The notes beneath the pieces were generated by a model that had not been told where the DNA came from, did not search any database, and saw only the letters and a list, made by a program, of their open reading frames with translations. Of a stretch of DNA of 8,375 nucleotides, positions 1 through 5,917 are shown in pieces. A program made the translations under genes and the position numbers. Within the stretch, counting starts at the first letter, position 1; every line of letters starts with the position of its first letter. Source of the DNA: an uncultured Alphaproteobacteria bacterium (lineage in GTDB: Bacteria; Pseudomonadota; Alphaproteobacteria; Reyranellales; Reyranellaceae); the NCBI GenBank assembly GCA_903929895.1, contig CAIYWM010001021.1, positions 1 through 8,375 of the forward strand, written 5' to 3'.

Positions 1-187
<187 letters not shown>

Positions 188-287
188 GGCTGCCTTCTAG
201 CATGCGGCGACACGGTTCTGCAGCCGCCATGGAAAACGCTCCGGCTTCGCCTTAAGAGAATCCCGACGAGGTCCAGCAGGGTGTGTC

Positions 288-974
288 GTGGCGAGAAAGA
301 CGATCGTGAAGAAGGCTGCAGCGCCGCGGCGCAGGAAGGCCAGCCGTCCCAACCTGCCGGAACGCATCCTGGACGTCGCCGAGGAACTGTTCGGTCGCGT
401 CGGCTATGGCGGCGCGACCACCCGTGCCATCGCCAGCCGCGCCCGCGTGAATGTCGGGCAGCTCCACTATTACTTCGACTCCAAGCGCGCGATCTTCGAG
501 GCGGTGGTGGCGCGGCACGGTACCGAGGTCACCGAGCGGCGGCGCCAGCTCCTGCTGGAGGCGCAGGCCCGCTATCCGCGCGGAATCGTCCCGCTCGACG
601 TGCTGGTCGATGCGCTGGTCCGTCCGCTGTTGATGGCCGAGCCGCAGGCCGGCGGGCGTCGGGCGTCGATGCAGATGCATGCGCGCCTGTTCACCGATCC
701 AGACGACACTGCCAGCATGGTGCGGGCCGACATCTACGACGAGACCAACGCGCTCTACGTCGCCGCCATCCGGCGGGCCCTGCCGAAGATCCCGGCGAAG
801 ACGCTCTACTGGCGCTACTACTTCATGATGGGCGCCTACGTCTGGACCCTGCTGCAGCCCGGCCGCCTGGAGGCGATTTCCCAGGGGCGCTGCGATCCCG
901 CGGACATGGAAGCCGCCATCCGCGAGATCGTGCCCTTCGTCTGCGCCGGACTCGCCGCGCCGGTCGAGCGCTAG
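288..974 (+). CDS. TetR/AcrR-family transcriptional regulator, PsrA-like C-terminus
   Basis: A 228-residue DNA-binding repressor of normal TetR length. A strongly basic extension (residues 2-20, with KK and RRRK runs) precedes the N-terminal three-helix domain. The helix-turn-helix covers about residues 43-62, with ATTRAIASRA then VGQLHYYFDSK; the YYF-SK signature is classic for the family. The C-terminal half carries LPKIPAKTLYWRYYFMMGA and, near the end, IVPFVCAGL. By recollection this resembles the ligand domain of PsrA-type regulators that respond to fatty acids or acyl-CoAs; that is recognition by eye, not an alignment. The start is GTG at 288, supported by an AGCAGG purine stretch at 275-280; the nearby GTGs at 281 and 283 are out of frame. 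It is divergent from the aldo/keto reductase and converges on the VOC gene with overlapping stops. It is the only regulator in the window and so the nearest candidate to bind the paired operators at 1475-1509. Its ligand is unknown. Confidence 0.92.
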   Translation: MARKTIVKKAAAPRRRKASRPNLPERILDVAEELFGRVGYGGATTRAIASRARVNVGQLHYYFDSKRAIFEAVVARHGTEVTERRRQLLLEAQARYPRGIVPLDVLVDALVRPLLMAEPQAGGRRASMQMHARLFTDPDDTASMVRADIYDETNALYVAAIRRALPKIPAKTLYWRYYFMMGAYVWTLLQPGRLEAISQGRCDPADMEAAIREIVPFVCAGLAAPVER

Positions 975-1417
975 GCTTTCTTCACACGGCTCTTCAGGCG
1001 GCAGCGGCACTTGTCGTACTGGTGGAGCTCCACCATGTTGCCGCACGGATCCTTGAGGAAGAGCTGCTCCGAATCGGGACCCGTCGCGCACTTGAGCGAC
1101 CAGTAGTCAGCACCGAGCCGGACGAGTTCGGCCTTGGTCTCGACGATGTTCTCGACAGCCAGCGCCACATGCGGCGTGGTCGGATCCTTGCCCGGCCCCT
1201 GGGCGAAAGGTGACGGCAGGTCACCGCCGATCAGGTGGATCTGACCCACCTCGCCGATGTTGATCCACATGCCCGGAATGCCCGGGATTTCCGGCCGCCC
1301 GGTATCGTGCTCGAGACCGAGCACGCCGGTGTAGAAGCTCTTGAGGTCTTCGATCGTCTTGTCGTCGGCGTCGATACGTACGCCCTGATGATGAAGTTCG
1401 AGCACCTTGATCGCCAT
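971..1417 (-). CDS. VOC-family (glyoxalase/extradiol dioxygenase fold) metalloprotein
   Basis: A 148-residue protein beginning MAIKVLELHHQGVRI, with the two beta-alpha-beta-beta-beta modules of the vicinal oxygen chelate fold. The four usual metal-ligand positions appear occupied: H10 (or H9) in the first strand, H61 in GQIHLIGG, H83 in TPHVALAV and E130 in GNMVELHQY. The motif DPCGNMVEL is the family's characteristic DP-GN--E ending. Members include glyoxalase I, methylmalonyl-CoA epimerase, extradiol dioxygenases and resistance proteins, and sequence alone does not pick one. I start at ATG 1417 because a strong GGGAGGAG ribosome site (1423-1430) lies 5 bases upstream. A start 17 codons earlier would have no such site and would extend through the predicted promoter. 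An unusual tail follows the fold, with C137 and C139 and a basic run ending in KKA. It is transcribed away from the monooxygenase from a shared control region, suggesting a role in the same pathway. Confidence 0.88.
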   Translation of the reverse strand: MAIKVLELHHQGVRIDADDKTIEDLKSFYTGVLGLEHDTGRPEIPGIPGMWINIGEVGQIHLIGGDLPSPFAQGPGKDPTTPHVALAVENIVETKAELVRLGADYWSLKCATGPDSEQLFLKDPCGNMVELHQYDKCRCRLKSRVKKA

Positions 1418-1452
1418 GTCTGCTCCTCCCGAGAGCTGTTCCGTTGAGGCGA

Positions 1453-1481
1453 AGTATCGTGTTCGCATAGGACATGGTCAA
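1453..1481 (-). promoter_or_regulatory. Predicted sigma70-type promoter of the VOC gene
   Basis: Read on the minus strand, TTGACC (1481-1476) matches the -35 consensus at five of six positions. It is followed after exactly 17 bases by GATACT (1458-1453), four of six with -10 TATAAT. Transcription would start near 1446, leaving a leader of about 29 bases with the GGGAGGAG ribosome site before the ATG at 1417. The -35 hexamer lies inside the inverted repeat at 1475-1488, the arrangement expected for repression by blocking polymerase. The motif matches are read directly; promoter function is inference. Confidence 0.6.
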
Positions 1482-1488
1482 TCGACCA
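1475..1488. promoter_or_regulatory. Operator-like inverted repeat 1 (GGTC-N4-GACC)
   Basis: TGGTC-AATC-GACCA is a perfect 5-bp-arm palindrome with a 4-base spacer. It shares the core GGTC-N4-GACC with the repeat at 1496-1509, and the centres (1481.5 and 1502.5) are 21 bp apart, two helical turns, so two dimers would sit on the same DNA face. Its left part contains the -35 hexamer of the VOC promoter on the minus strand. The cognate regulator is unknown; the adjacent TetR protein is one candidate. Confidence 0.6.
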
Positions 1489-1495
1489 ACTAATT

Positions 1496-1509
1496 AGGTC
1501 ACTTGACCT
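1496..1509. promoter_or_regulatory. Operator-like inverted repeat 2 (GGTC-N4-GACC)
   Basis: AGGTCA-CT-TGACCT is a perfect 6-bp-arm palindrome with a 2-base spacer and the same GGTC-N4-GACC core as repeat 1. It includes TTGACC reading rightward (1503-1508), a -35-like hexamer aimed at the monooxygenase gene. A further TGACC half-site follows at 1509-1513. An AT-rich palindrome, CTAATTAG (1490-1497), lies between the two repeats and runs into the left arm of this one. Confidence 0.62.
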
Positions 1510-1531
1510 GACCGCGTGACGCAAGCATCGT
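1503..1531 (+). promoter_or_regulatory. Possible promoter of the monooxygenase-liv operon
   Basis: TTGACC (1503-1508), embedded in operator-like repeat 2, is a good -35 match. Seventeen bases later lies CATCGT (1526-1531), only three of six with the -10 consensus. If used, transcription would begin near 1538, about 35 bases before the ATG at 1573. The weak -10 would suit a promoter that needs an activator or is normally silent. An alternative -10 is ACTAAT (1489-1494), four of six, but it lacks a convincing -35. Confidence 0.35.
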
Positions 1532-1558
1532 TGCAGCAAGAACAAGCGGCACGCCGCC

Positions 1559-1566
1559 GGGAGGAA
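1559..1566 (+). promoter_or_regulatory. Ribosome binding site fixing the monooxygenase start
   Basis: GGGAGGAA ends 6 bases before ATG 1573, and its GGAGG core ends 8 bases before it. The in-frame GTG at 1516 has no purine-rich site upstream and lies within the predicted promoter. This site therefore decides for the 1573 start. Confidence 0.8.
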
Positions 1567-1572
1567 TTCGAT

Positions 1573-2817
1573 ATGCGGACCAAGCGGGCCGCCGACTGGA
1601 CACCGTCGGCGACGTTGCCCAACACGCCGGTCTCTTTCACAGGCGTCACCTACTCCGAAATGCTCGACCGCGCCCGCGCGCTGGCGCCGGCGATCGCCGC
1701 CCGCGCCGGGGAGTGCGAGAAGCTGCGCCGGCTGCCCGACGACACCGAACGCGACCTGCACCGCACCGGCCTCTTCCGCATGGTCCAGCCGGCGCGCGTC
1801 GGCGGCGCCGATCTCGATGTCGGCATCCTGGTCGACACCTGTGCGGAGATCGCCCGCGTCTGCCCGTCGACCGCGTGGAACCTCGGCAATCTCTCCAGCC
1901 ATCACTGGATGCTGGGCTATTTCCAGCCCGAGGCACAGGACGAGCTCTGGGACGCCTCGCCCGACGTGCTGATCGCCACCTCGCTCATCTTCCCGGCAGG
2001 GCGCGGCCGCAAGGTCGAGGGCGGCTACGAAGTCTCGGGACGCTGGCCGCTCTCCTCCGGCGTCGACAATTCCGACTGGAACATGCTGGGCTTCATGCTG
2101 CGCGAGCACGATGACGGCCCGCCGATGGACCAGCGGTTTGCCCTGGTCCATCGCTCGCAGTACGAGATCATCGACACTTGGCATGCCGTCGGCCTCTCGG
2201 GCACCGGCTCGAAGGACGTCGAGATCAGGAACCTCTTCGTGCCGGAGTTCCGCACGATCTCGGCCCGGTCGATGAACGGCAAGCCGCACGCCGGCTCCAG
2301 CGTCAATCCCTCACCCCTGTTCCGGCTGCCCATGCTCGCCCTGGGCCCCTACGTGCTTTCGGGCGTGATGCTGGGCTGCGCCCAAGGCGCCTACGAGACG
2401 GTTGTCGGCGCGGCCCGCACCCGCAACGCCACGACGACAGGGCAGCCATTCGGTGCGAGCCAGGCCGTGCAGATCAAGGTCGCCGAGGCGAGCGTGCGCA
2501 TCGACACGGCCGAAGTGCTGATGCGCCGGGCCTGCGACCACGCAATGACCGTGGCACGCTCCGGCGTCGACGCCGCCCACGCCGACAAGCTGCGCTACCG
2601 GCGCGACGCCTTCTTCTCCGCCCGGCTCTGTCTCGAGGCCGTCGACATCCTGATGGGGATCGCGGGATCGAGCGGACTCTACCTCGCCGGCACGATGCAG
2701 CGCCTGTTCCGCGATGCGCACGCAGCCAATGCACACGTCATGTTCTCGACCGACGTTCAGGGTGCATTGTTCGGGCAACACGAACTCGGCATGGGCGGGC
2801 CACCGCCGCTGCTCTGA
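1573..2817 (+). CDS. Group D flavin-dependent monooxygenase, oxygenase component (HpaH-C2/HsaA/DszC type)
   Basis: A 414-residue cytosolic protein with the acyl-CoA-dehydrogenase fold. There is an N-terminal helical domain (about 25-130), a middle beta domain (about 131-235, with VSGRWPLSSGVDNSDW at 154-169) and a C-terminal four-helix bundle (about 255-400). GRWPLSSG and the C-terminal FRDAHAANAHV segment (379-389) are typical of two-component flavin hydroxylases such as 4-hydroxyphenylacetate 3-hydroxylase C2, HsaA and DszC. True acyl-CoA dehydrogenases instead have a YEGT-type segment and a catalytic Glu, which I do not see. H110/H111 and H383/H388 fall near the active-site histidines of C2, only roughly placed by eye. 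Such enzymes use reduced flavin from a separate reductase plus O2 to hydroxylate an aromatic or heteroatom substrate. No reductase is in this window. It is the first gene of the plus-strand operon, 47 bases before livK. The substrate is unknown; a dibenzothiophene-like or steroid-ring substrate is possible but unsupported. Confidence 0.85.
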   Translation: MRTKRAADWTPSATLPNTPVSFTGVTYSEMLDRARALAPAIAARAGECEKLRRLPDDTERDLHRTGLFRMVQPARVGGADLDVGILVDTCAEIARVCPSTAWNLGNLSSHHWMLGYFQPEAQDELWDASPDVLIATSLIFPAGRGRKVEGGYEVSGRWPLSSGVDNSDWNMLGFMLREHDDGPPMDQRFALVHRSQYEIIDTWHAVGLSGTGSKDVEIRNLFVPEFRTISARSMNGKPHAGSSVNPSPLFRLPMLALGPYVLSGVMLGCAQGAYETVVGAARTRNATTTGQPFGASQAVQIKVAEASVRIDTAEVLMRRACDHAMTVARSGVDAAHADKLRYRRDAFFSARLCLEAVDILMGIAGSSGLYLAGTMQRLFRDAHAANAHVMFSTDVQGALFGQHELGMGGPPPLL

Positions 2818-2864
2818 CTCGAGCGGTGGCCATAAAGAAGATCAACGTGTGGGAGGAAAGAAAA

Positions 2865-4001
2865 ATGTCACTGTCATCGTTAATCTCGAAACTGGCCGGC
2901 GCCACGGCGCTGGTGGGACTATCGGCACTCGGCGTCCAGGCACAGACGTCGGGCGAGCCAGTCAAGATCGGCGCCATCGTCTCGGTCACCGGCGCCGGCG
3001 CCGGCCTTGGCGTGCCCGAGCGCAACGGCCTGCTGCTGGCCGAGAAGGACATCAACGCCAAGGGCGGCATCAAGGGTCGCCCGATCAAGTTCATCATCGA
3101 GGACGACGCCTCCAATCCGGACACCGCGCTCAGCAAGGCCAACGACCTGATCTTCGGGCAGAAGGTCCAGGCGCTGCTCGGCCCGTCGCTCACCGCCAGC
3201 ACCGTCGCCGTCGGTGGCGTGACTCACGCCAACAAGATCCCGCAGATCGCCTTCACCGGCATCGGACCGGCGGTCGAACGCGAGCGCAAGTGCGTGGCTC
3301 ACGTGTTGCCGCCCCAGCGCCTCAATGCAACCGCGCTGCTCGAATATGCCAAGAGCATCAAGGCGAACAAGATCGGCGTGCTGCATGACGCGGGCTACGG
3401 CAACGTCGTGATGGCCGAGTTGAAGCCGCTCGCCGATAAGTATGGCGTGAAGCTGGTCGCGGTCGAGAAGTTCGAGATCGGCGCCACCGACACCACGACG
3501 CAGGCGGCCAAGGTCAAGGCGGCCCAGCCGGAGGCGGTGTTCATCATCGCCACCTCGGCCACGCCGTTCCGCAACGTCAAGCAGATCCAGATCACCCAGC
3601 CCGTGGTCGCCGCGATCGGCTCCTCGTCGTATGAATATGTGAACGCGATGGGACCGGCCGCCGACAACATCGTGATCCCCGAGTTCGTGGTCGGCGAGGA
3701 TCCGCTGCCGCACCAGAAGGCTTTCGTCGAACTCTACAAGCAGACCTACAATTCGACGCCGAAGAACTACGAGGCGGCGGCCTGGGATGCGGCCCACATC
3801 ATCGCCGCCGCCCTCAACAAGGCCGGCGCCGACGCCACCGGAGAGAAGCTCTGCGAGGCCATGAAGGCGCCGTACACCGGCGTGCTGGCCAACTACGACT
3901 TCTCGGCCGACGACATGACCGGCATTCCGATCACGAGCTTCATCTTCTCGAAGCTGGTCGGCGGCAAGTACACGCGCACGCCGTTCCGCGTCACGCAGTA
4001 G
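2865..4001 (+). CDS. livK: Periplasmic substrate-binding protein of a branched-chain/hydrophobic amino-acid type ABC importer
   Basis: A 378-residue type I periplasmic binding protein (LivK/LivJ-like, Peripla_BP_6 class) that would capture the substrate for the membrane complex encoded just downstream. Residues 1-26 form a Sec signal peptide: SLISK, then a hydrophobic stretch (ALVGLSALG) and a VQA|Q cleavage site. The mature protein begins with VKIGAIVSVTGAGAGLG, the family's first strand and ligand loop, followed by NGLLLAEKDINAKGGIKG and IIEDDASNPDTAL, all hallmarks. The mature chain has only two cysteines that I find (C143 and C330), which could form a disulfide. Start ATG 2865 is chosen for its strong GGGAGGAAAG ribosome site (2851-2860) and because the signal peptide begins there; the frame stays open further upstream only by chance. 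The ligand is uncertain: this family also binds aromatic acids, urea and other organic acids, and the monooxygenase and GMC neighbours favour a catabolic substrate over leucine. Confidence 0.93.
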   Translation: MSLSSLISKLAGATALVGLSALGVQAQTSGEPVKIGAIVSVTGAGAGLGVPERNGLLLAEKDINAKGGIKGRPIKFIIEDDASNPDTALSKANDLIFGQKVQALLGPSLTASTVAVGGVTHANKIPQIAFTGIGPAVERERKCVAHVLPPQRLNATALLEYAKSIKANKIGVLHDAGYGNVVMAELKPLADKYGVKLVAVEKFEIGATDTTTQAAKVKAAQPEAVFIIATSATPFRNVKQIQITQPVVAAIGSSSYEYVNAMGPAADNIVIPEFVVGEDPLPHQKAFVELYKQTYNSTPKNYEAAAWDAAHIIAAALNKAGADATGEKLCEAMKAPYTGVLANYDFSADDMTGIPITSFIFSKLVGGKYTRTPFRVTQ

Positions 4002-4010
4002 CGACCATCG

Positions 4011-4053
4011 GCGGCGCAGGATTCCTCGCGGGTCCTGCGCCGCGCCTTCTTTT
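4011..4053 (+). terminator. Terminator-like hairpin between livK and livH
   Basis: GCGGCGCAGGA (4011-4021) pairs perfectly over 11 bp with TCCTGCGCCGC (4033-4043). Two G-U pairs and one C-G pair can extend it to 14 bp with a 5-base loop. The tail reads GCC then TTCTTTT (4047-4053), a short U-rich run. A partial intrinsic terminator here would stop many transcripts after livK and leave more binding protein than permease, a known strategy in binding-protein importer operons. An mRNA-stabilising 3' hairpin is the alternative reading. Confidence 0.72.
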
Positions 4054-4071
4054 GCGCGGAAGCATCATTCC

Positions 4072-4959
4072 ATGACCCTGAGCCTGGTCCTGCAGGCCCT
4101 CTTCGCGGGCGTGACGAACGGTATCGTCTACGCGCTCGTCGGCATGGGTCTGTCCGCCATTTTCAAGGGCAGCCGCGTGATCAACGCCATGCAGGGCGAG
4201 TTCGCCGTCATCGGCGCCATGACGACCGTGCTGCTTCTGACCAAGGCCGGCTGGCCCTACCCGGCCGCCATTGCCGGCGGCGCGATCTCGGGCGCCCTGG
4301 TCGGCGCCTTCATCGAGGTCGCCTTCGTACGCTTCATGGCCAGGAAGAACGCGAGCGAGGACAGCTTCCTCTTGCTCACCATCGGGCTCGCCCTGACCCT
4401 TTCGGCCAGCGTGCTGTTCTTCATCGGCCGCGACGGCCATCTGCTCCCCCCGCTCGGCGGCGAGGGGGTGCTGATCATCCTCGACGCCGTCATCCAGTTC
4501 CACGCGCTGTGGCTGATCGCCATCGGCATCGGCGCCACCCTGGCGCTGCGCGCCTTCTATCACCGGACCACGGTCGGCCTGTCGATGATGGCGGCCTCGA
4601 TCGACGCCGACGGCGCGGCCACCACCGGGATCAACGTCGCCCGCATGCGTACCTTCACCTTCGTGCTGGGGGGCCTGCTGGGTGCGCTGGGCGGCATCCT
4701 GGTGACGCCGCTGATCGGCGTCGACTACCAGCTCGGCCTCAACCTCACCTTGAAGGGCTTCGCCGCCGCCGTGCTGGGCGGGCTCACCAACCCGCTGGGC
4801 GCTGCCGTGGGGGGCCTCACGCTGGGGCTGGTGGAGTCGCTGGCCATCATCGGCATCTCGTCGAGCTACAAGGACGTCGTCGCCTTCTCCGTGCTCATCA
4901 TCATCATGATCCTGATGCCGCAGGGCATCCTGGGCCGCGCCGGCCGGCGGGGAGGCTGA
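4072..4959 (+). CDS. livH: Branched-chain amino-acid type ABC importer, permease subunit LivH
   Basis: A 295-residue inner-membrane permease of the LivH family, of usual length, with about eight hydrophobic segments spread along the chain. The N-terminus shows the typical GVTNGIVYALVGMGLSAIF followed by INAMQGEFAVIGAM. The cytoplasmic loop that couples to the ATPases is visible at about residues 170-200: RTTVGLSMMAAS, then ATTGINVARM. The C-terminal segments contain GGLTNPLGAAVGGLTLGLVES and end in ILMPQGILGRAG, all family hallmarks. It would form a heterodimeric channel with LivM. Its start at 4072 has a modest GGAAG site (4058-4062), only a few bases past the livK-livH hairpin. The stop lies 4 bases before livM, whose ribosome site (GGGGAGG) overlaps the end of this gene, indicating coupled translation. 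Confidence 0.94.
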   Translation: MTLSLVLQALFAGVTNGIVYALVGMGLSAIFKGSRVINAMQGEFAVIGAMTTVLLLTKAGWPYPAAIAGGAISGALVGAFIEVAFVRFMARKNASEDSFLLLTIGLALTLSASVLFFIGRDGHLLPPLGGEGVLIILDAVIQFHALWLIAIGIGATLALRAFYHRTTVGLSMMAASIDADGAATTGINVARMRTFTFVLGGLLGALGGILVTPLIGVDYQLGLNLTLKGFAAAVLGGLTNPLGAAVGGLTLGLVESLAIIGISSSYKDVVAFSVLIIIMILMPQGILGRAGRRGG

Positions 4960-4963
4960 GCCC

Positions 4964-5917
4964 ATGACTCCGCGCACCCTCCTCTGGCTCGCCATCGGCC
5001 TCGTGGTCTGGGCCGTGCTCCCCTTCGTCGTGCCGCGCTACATTGCCGATCTTCTGGTCTTCACCGGCATCTACACCGTGGCCGGGCTCGGCATCGGCTT
5101 GCTGCTCGGACACTGCGGCATCGTCAACCTGGCGCAGGCGACCTTCTATGGTCTCGGCGCCTATGCCAGCGCCTATTGCACTGTGATGATGGGCCTGCCC
5201 AGCATCGTGGGCTTCCTCTTCGGCGCGGCGATCAGCATGGCCCTGGCCTATGTGATCGGCCGGCCGATCCTGCGCCTCACCGGCTACTTCCTGGCGCTCG
5301 GCACGCTGGCCCTCAGCGCCATCGCCAGTGCCCTGTTCTTCGAGTGGGATTGGCTGACCGGCGGCACACTGGGCATCGGTGGCATCCCCAAGCTCGACCT
5401 GTTCGGCTTCATGCTCGACCGGCCCTCGCGCTACTACTTCTTCGTCTGGATCGTGGCCTTCGCCTGCATGGCCGTGGCGCGCAACCTGGTCGACAGCCGC
5501 ACCGGCCTGATGCTGCGCGCCATGCGGGACTCCAGCACCGCGGCGGCCGCGCTGTCGATCGATCTCCAGGCGCTGCGCACCAAGGTGTTCGTCGTCTGTG
5601 CCCTGTTCGGCAGCCTGGCCGGCAGCCTGTTCGCCCATCATGCCTCGTTCGTCAGCACGCAGAGCTTCACCGTCGACCGCTCGATCAGCTTCCTGCTGAT
5701 CCCGGTGATCGGCGGCGCGACCTCGATCCCCGGCATCGTCGTGGGAGCGCTGTTCGTGACCTTCCTGCCCGAGCTGCTGAGCAAGCTGGGCGACATCCAC
5801 CAGATCCTGTTCGGCCTGGCGCTGGTCGCCGTCGTCGTGCTGATGCCGGAGGGGCTGGTCGGCGCATTCGGCAAGCTGCGGGCACGGCTGGCCAAGCGGA
5901 GCGGCGGCCATGGCTGA
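4964..5917 (+). CDS. livM: Branched-chain amino-acid type ABC importer, permease subunit LivM
   Basis: A 317-residue inner-membrane permease, partner of LivH. The N-terminal membrane segment (about 6-25) is followed by YIADLLVFTGIYTVAGLGIG and the family-typical GHCGIVNLAQATFYGLGAYA. The central region has RPILRLTGYFLALGTLALS. The ATPase-coupling loop lies near residues 178-200 (TGLMLRAMRDSSTAAAAL), and the C-terminus reads LLIPVIGGATSIPGIVVGAL and VVLMPEGLVGA. Some LivM proteins are fused to the LivG ATPase; here the two are separate. The start has a GGAGG site at 4951-4955, 8 bases upstream. The gene overlaps livG by 8 bases (ATGGCTGA), consistent with translational coupling and fixed stoichiometry. 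Confidence 0.94.
   Translation: MTPRTLLWLAIGLVVWAVLPFVVPRYIADLLVFTGIYTVAGLGIGLLLGHCGIVNLAQATFYGLGAYASAYCTVMMGLPSIVGFLFGAAISMALAYVIGRPILRLTGYFLALGTLALSAIASALFFEWDWLTGGTLGIGGIPKLDLFGFMLDRPSRYYFFVWIVAFACMAVARNLVDSRTGLMLRAMRDSSTAAAALSIDLQALRTKVFVVCALFGSLAGSLFAHHASFVSTQSFTVDRSISFLLIPVIGGATSIPGIVVGALFVTFLPELLSKLGDIHQILFGLALVAVVVLMPEGLVGAFGKLRARLAKRSGGHG

Noticed and set aside
230..258. Possible promoter for the TetR gene (TGGAAA, 17 bases, TAAGAG)
   Set aside because: Both hexamers match the consensus poorly and nothing else supports it.
1209..1251. Two inverted repeats inside the VOC gene: GGTGAC-N5-GTCACC (1209-1225) and AGGTGG-N7-CCACCT (1233-1251)
   Set aside because: Both lie wholly inside conserved coding sequence, have different arms from the intergenic operators, and are not phased with them. 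Chance repeats of this size are common in GC-rich coding DNA.
2178..2864. Upstream extension of the livK frame, which stays open for 229 codons
   Set aside because: This part overlaps the monooxygenase in another frame, reads as Arg/Pro-rich noise, and would bury the livK signal peptide and strong ribosome site.
2919..3797. Long minus-strand open frame opposite livK, with similar ones opposite livH, livM, livG and the GMC gene
   Set aside because: Its translation is rich in Arg, Gly, Asp and Leu with no recognisable motif. It is the expected by-product of GC-rich third codon positions on the real plus-strand genes, which have clear family motifs and ribosome sites.
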